DNA of 64,000 bases. It comes from Lantana camara (lineage: Eukaryota > Streptophyta > Magnoliopsida > Lamiales > Verbenaceae). Below are positions 59,571-64,000 of this stretch, one piece after another (positions within the stretch are counted from its first letter, which is position 1; every line of letters begins with the position of its first letter). The DNA is taken from contig CM074860.1 in NCBI GenBank assembly GCA_037501455.1, forward strand, positions 38,264,501-38,328,500. The letters are read 5' to 3'. Under the pieces are notes generated by a model. It ran no database searches and was not told where the DNA came from. It saw only the letters and a list, made by a program, of their open reading frames with translations. The translations under genes and the position numbers were made by a program.

Positions 59571-60142
59571 TGAATTGAACTTTCTAAAAGGGTAAGTGCG
59601 GGTTTCTTGATTGAGACGACGATTAGAAGTAAAGGTCGAATTTGGAGAATAAATTGGATGTTAACTCCGTGGAGGTGGAAGATACAAGTTGATTTATAAA
59701 GATGCATGGGAATCTCGAAGACCGTGGGAAAGGCAAGGAATAATTACCAAGTCAAAGTAACCGTGGGACTCGGAGTAACAAGGAAAAGCTGTCGAGCTAA
59801 CTACTTACCTCATTGGTGACAGGTTCCAAAGCATTCATAGCACGTGCATCATATTTTGCATTAATTATTTATTCTCTTGATCTTATGTTATTCGTGCATT
59901 TCAAATTGGTTTTGTTGCGCTAATGTGTGGTATAATTGCTTGGTGTAAACGTGACACATGCATTGCCATCTTTACCCAACATGCATTTTAGTGTTTACTC
60001 GATAGGAAGTCCTTTCGTCTCAATTATCAAGTATCAGTTCAATCAAACTGCATCTGAGTTATGAGGAAGAGAAATGGGAGTTACTCATCGAGAATTTCGA
60101 TAAAAGAAGAATCAATGGAGTTCAACCCGGGACAACAGAAAT

Positions 60143-60158
60143 TTAAGGGGGAGAGCAC
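60143..60158 (+). other. Internal polypurine-tract-like motif (element L)
   Basis: TTAAGGGGGAGAGCAC, identical to 11891-11906. Confidence 0.5.
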
Positions 60159-60956
60159 AACCGAAGAACAAATTGGACGATTAAAAAGGTGCTCGAAGAA
60201 ATGTTTTAGTGGGAATGACGAAATTACAAATTTAGGAAGACCTGGAAGTCCTATTAATGATGATCGGAGATAACTAAGGTGGCGTGAATGGTTAAGTGTT
60301 AAGAGGAGAACTAAGTTATTAAATTCGGGTTGAAGTCCATCATTAGGAATGAAGGAAATGGTTTGAAGAATGTTCCTATGTATGGAACATGGATCTGGGG
60401 ATAACAGAACTATAAGGGAGCGTCTGGAAATTCCTAAGTCAGAATTGACAAGAGAGAGTGTCGAATCAAGTTGGCATATGATGGAATGATGGCGATCATG
60501 AGTAACCCAATAGGGTACAAAGAGGGGGTTCAATAATGACACTATTATCAAGTCCTCAGTTAGTCCCACGATAATTCGGAAGAAACCAAATCGGAGAAGA
60601 TGATCCTTAAAGGATTTATCAATACCGAGGAACGTTGAAGAGGTTCAAGACAAGCTGACCACTGAGCTATCTTCAGGATAGATCCTACACTGGAACGGCA
60701 ACTCTCAGTTCTAAACTTTGGAACTTCGGTGAACGGTACTTATAGCATTCATGATACATGCATCCATGCAATTTTAACTTATATAATTTTTATGTTAGGT
60801 GCTTTAATCTTGTATTGTGTTAAATTACTTGGGAGTAATTGAATATCGGTGTGAGCGACGTTTATTACTTGCCTTGGGTGACTTCCGTGATTTTAAATTT
60901 GGTTTTGCGTGAGTTGCTTGGAAGTGCTGGAGACTTCCTTGTTTTATTTTCGGTTA

Positions 60957-61119
60957 AGAGACGGGGATTCTCTTATTTTTGTTTGAGAGACGGGGTACTC
61001 TCTTTGCTTGCGAGAGACGGGGTTCTCTCATTGTTGTTGGAGAGACGGGGTTCTCTCATTGCTGCTTGAGAGACGGGGCTCTCTCCTTGTTGTTTGTGAG
61101 AGACGGGGAATCTCTCATT
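60957..61119 (+). repeat. Hairpin repeat array, element L (6 units)
   Basis: Six well-preserved units such as GAGAGACGGGGTTCTCTC, separated by TTGTTG-type spacers, 40-200 bp before the PPT. Confidence 0.9.
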
Positions 61120-61161
61120 GTTTGATTTCAAGCGTGCTTTGAATCCGAGGACGGATTCTTT

Positions 61162-61176
61162 TTAAGGGGGAGAGAT
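61162..61176 (+). other. 3' polypurine tract, element L
   Basis: TTAAGGGGGAGAGAT directly precedes TGTAACGCCCCC of the LTR. Confidence 0.9.
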
Positions 61177-64000
61177 TGTAACGCCCCCGTTTTTCAGTTT
61201 ATAACAATGTGACGTATTTGTTTATAAATTGCTCGATTTAATTAGTTAATTATATGATTTATTGTTTATAAACGTTTATATTTGATTCAAACCATAAACT
61301 ATTTCTATTTTAATTTAATTCATTTTATTTTACTTTGATAATTGGTGTTTAATTTCTTAATTGAGGTTTCACGTACCTTAACTGCTTCGGTAATTTCGTT
61401 AATTAATTTCAACATGTTATTAGTTGGTTTTAATTTAATTAATGTGGAATTTAGGTTTAGTAAATTATTTATAACAATATTAATTCGTTCATGCGCATGA
61501 GTGTTCTATTTGTGCTTCGTTCATATGTGTATTGATATCGGATTGGTATGAAAATTCAGTATGTCGTAAATATATGTGTTATGAACATGCCTACGTGCTC
61601 GGTTTATGTTTTCAGATTTATTTGACGTGTTTATGAATTTAATTTCGATTGTGGAACCAAATCGGGGGCTAACGAGCAATTAGCGCACCCTTGGTTCCGA
61701 GCGTGATATCTTGAGCTCGGGAATTCGGATTCGAATTCCGTCAACTCCGTTGCCTTCGTATCGACGATTCGGAGACAATGGAACAAGCCTCATACCTTTT
61801 TGAAATCATTAAGACCTCCGAAATCCAACCGTAACGGACAACTCGTGCAGGAAGAGCCCTTATGTTGACTAGTCTTCATGGTGGGACCCCATAACCCCTC
61901 TTAACTTAACCATACCTTAACCATGACTTACCTACCTTGAGTTAACTCCTTCCTCTCCCTTTTAGCTGCTAAAACCGAGCCAAAATATCTCCTCTCTTTC
62001 TGCAACTGATCGAGAGAAGGGAGAAGAGGAGAAAGGAAGAAACCTTGGCCATCCTTTGTGATTTTGAGCTCAAATCACCATCTTTCTTCACCAAATCTTT
62101 AAGGTATGAATATTTATGTCTTCTCTACTCAATTATGTTTGATTTCATCTATTTAAAACATGATTTGGATCAGATTTGATTAGGGTTTGAATTATGAGAT
62201 TAGTATGAACTTTTAGGGATTTTTGTCCTAGTGACCTATTTACTTGTGTGGCTGAATTCCTTGCTTAAACATGATCATATGAACTTGGTTCTTGGCTTAT
62301 TTATTTCCTAACTGATAGTATATGATGTTAGGAGGATTTCTTCTCTTGCTCCTTTTATAAAATTTTGAGTTATGGAGCTCCAAACTTGGTGATCAAACTA
62401 TTTTCCCCTGTTTTCGAACTGCTGTGTGAAATTTGGTGTTGTTGCATGATCATATGGCCTCCATTTCGTGTGAAAATGCATGGAGTTGATGTACACTTAT
62501 TGTTATATATGTTAGCATTCATGCTTTAAGTATTTGGTTCCATTTGAAGCCTCAAAACCGAAATACATGGCCTGTTTCTATGCATGCACCATGACAGATT
62601 TGTTGCTGTTGTGTTTGGTAAGTTGTTGGTCATCCTAATGTGCTTTAAATTGTACCATTTTCTATATATATGATGTATATTAGTTGTTTGGTATGTTAGC
62701 ATGCATTCCCCAAAGTTTCAGATCCAAATTCAAGCCCTAAGTACTTGATCAAGGCATGATAGAATCATTAGGGCTCATATGTCCGATTGTAGCGACCCAG
62801 TTTTGTTTCACGGTTTCGATGATCTTAACGTGTGATTTAGCTTTTGCAATCTAAATGAAAAATGTTCATAACATGCCAAATATGCTGCATATTAAGTTTC
62901 AGAGCATTTGGAGTTCATTTGATATGCTTTTGGATTGAGTTTGTAAGGGATCAGCTTTGCCGGAAAAACCTTGTAAACGGTTTTGGTTCTGTACCGTGAC
63001 ACCCCCGTGTCACATTTACTCATAAGAGTGAGACACGGGCGTGTCACACCCTCTGCTAAGTTCTGTACTGAGCCACGCCCGTGGCTCAGTTTGGCTAAGG
63101 GAGGTGACACCCCCGTGTCACTTCCCATGCGCAGTCTTCGTTACTTCCTCTTCGGTTTTTGAATTGTTTCACCTCCTTAATGACTTTATCTCCCTTTATG
63201 TTGAACTATGAACTTGTTGTACTATGTGTTAAGAGTATTTTGGTTTAATTTCATGGCATTTGGATGTGCTATAGGCATGCTTTTACTTAATGCCGGTTAT
63301 GGGTGTTTATGTGTCGTTTATGAATCGCCTCGCTTATTTTCTATATCTTATCACTTCTTCTTGTTGCCCAACCTTGAATATATGCTATGTTATGTAATAT
63401 GAAGTATATGGTAACATTATGGACGAGCTTGAACATGTTCTGTGCCCTTATTTGGATTCTTGAATTATTGGATTGGAAGTATGAATTGAAGGATCTATGA
63501 TTAAACAAGTGAATGAATTGGTTATATGATTTTCATGACTTAATATGATCTTTATGCCTTCATATCATGCTTGAGCATTGCCGTGCGTCATATATGGTTC
63601 ATTTAGAGTCTTGAGTCTCACGAACACGTCTTGTGGTCTTTTGTACAGTTTGTCTCCAGGGTGGAGAGCTTTTGATCGTTCAAGCACTTGATAACTCGTT
63701 CCTTGTTTCATCACGGTTAAGGTGAGGGTGTTTTCGTTTTAGCTATGTAATAAACCCTACAATCCTTATGTGAAAAGCTTTGGCCAAAAACCTTATGATT
63801 ATATATATATATGGTTTTCAAATGACGTTATCGAGTAAATTCTTCTGAATTATACGTATAAGCGTGTATAAGCTTAAAAATGGTTTTGTAATGAGGCTAT
63901 GCTCCAAACCGTGTGTCTTCATGCTAGCTATGGATTAGGATGACACGGAGAGGTACGTATATAGCATATGCCGAATTACACGGTAAGGTATGATTTCTTA
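61177..64000 (+). mobile_element. 3' LTR of element L, cut by window end
   Basis: Starts TGTAACGCCCCCG. Landmarks: AT-rich start; CT-rich leader ending TTTAAG|GTATGA at 62104; palindromes 62996-63121; acceptor TTTTGTACAG ending 63648; exon-like block 63649-63721 ending TTAAG|GTGAGG; TATA-rich stretch about 63797-63815. The hairpin module and 3' end lie beyond the window. Confidence 0.88.
62996..63121. repeat. LTR palindrome cluster, GTGACAC/CGTGTCAC type (4 copies, element L)
   Basis: Copies at 62996-63013, 63028-63049, 63067-63090 and 63104-63121. Centres are CCCC, GGGC or GCCC rather than a perfect GGCC. The third has a different arm (ACTGAGCCACG facing CGTGGCTCAGT, 24 bp in all). Confidence 0.9.

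Larger units (their letters stand above)
59022..61176 (+). mobile_element. 3' part of the interior of a + strand non-autonomous element (element L)
   Basis: Shows the same order as the interior of element D: coiled-coil-like remnant (59441-59570), GACAGGTT...CATAGCACGTGCATC segment (59819 on), internal PPT-like tract (60143-60158), GGTGAACGGTAC...CATGCAATTTT segment (60730 on), hairpin array (60957-61119) and 3' PPT (61162-61176). No pol motif. The PBS and 5' LTR are missing at the left junction, which abuts an orphan PPT of opposite orientation. Frames such as 60061-60273 (+) and 60081-60569 (-) are not supported as genes. Confidence 0.78.

Noticed and set aside
60081..60569. 162-codon minus frame in the interior of element L
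   Set aside because: Antisense to the element, no recognised domain, not shared with element D.

Overview
The window is intergenic DNA from a flowering-plant nuclear genome; the species cannot be told from the sequence. The evidence is Ty3/gypsy retrotransposons of Tekay/Del (chromovirus) type with very long LTRs, primer-binding sites matching plant initiator-Met tRNA (TGGTATCAGAGCC), a tRNA-derived SINE, and no recognisable host gene. Almost every base belongs to nested mobile elements or to an AT-rich tandem repeat.

Layout. 1-404: 3' end of a + LTR lying inside a minus-strand element (405-5484). 5485-23048: an array of about nine ~400-bp AT-rich monomers, split by a non-autonomous + element (6096-17289, TSD AATAT, with a SINE in its 3' LTR) and a solo LTR (18142-20785, TSD GTATA). 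23049-30461: a minus element of a different LTR type with a broken integrase, its LTR split by a second solo LTR (24989-27855, TSD TCTAG). 30462-33232 and 43223-43922: a minus non-autonomous element split by an intact, young Tekay element (33233-43222, TSD TCTAT, one 1526-residue Gag-Pol frame). 43923-50344: a minus element with a broken pol. 50345-59006: a young non-autonomous minus element with a shortened Gag. 59022-64000: the 3' part of a + non-autonomous element and its LTR.

The autonomous element I (33233-43222) could supply protease, reverse transcriptase, RNase H and integrase. The elements without pol (D, H, K, L) share PBS, PPT and LTR architecture and are best explained as its trans-mobilised relatives. 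All LTRs except the 23049-28980 type (and the partial copy at 1-404) are built like a small gene: a CT-rich leader ending at a splice-donor-like AG|GT, an intron-like stretch, a 64-86-nt exon-like block, a second intron-like stretch holding two covarying hairpins, and a last acceptor (TTTTGCAG) before the GCTAGGCGGG box. Within the first intron-like stretch every LTR carries 4-6 copies of a short GC-rich palindrome. The palindrome sequence is uniform within a lineage but differs between lineages (GGGAACGGCCGTTCCC, ATCCACGGCCGTGGAT, GACACGGCCGTGTC, AGTACCCGGCCGGGTACT and others). This constant position with lineage-specific sequence is the most striking unexplained signal here.

All coordinates and motif matches were read by eye; no alignment, folding or database search was run.
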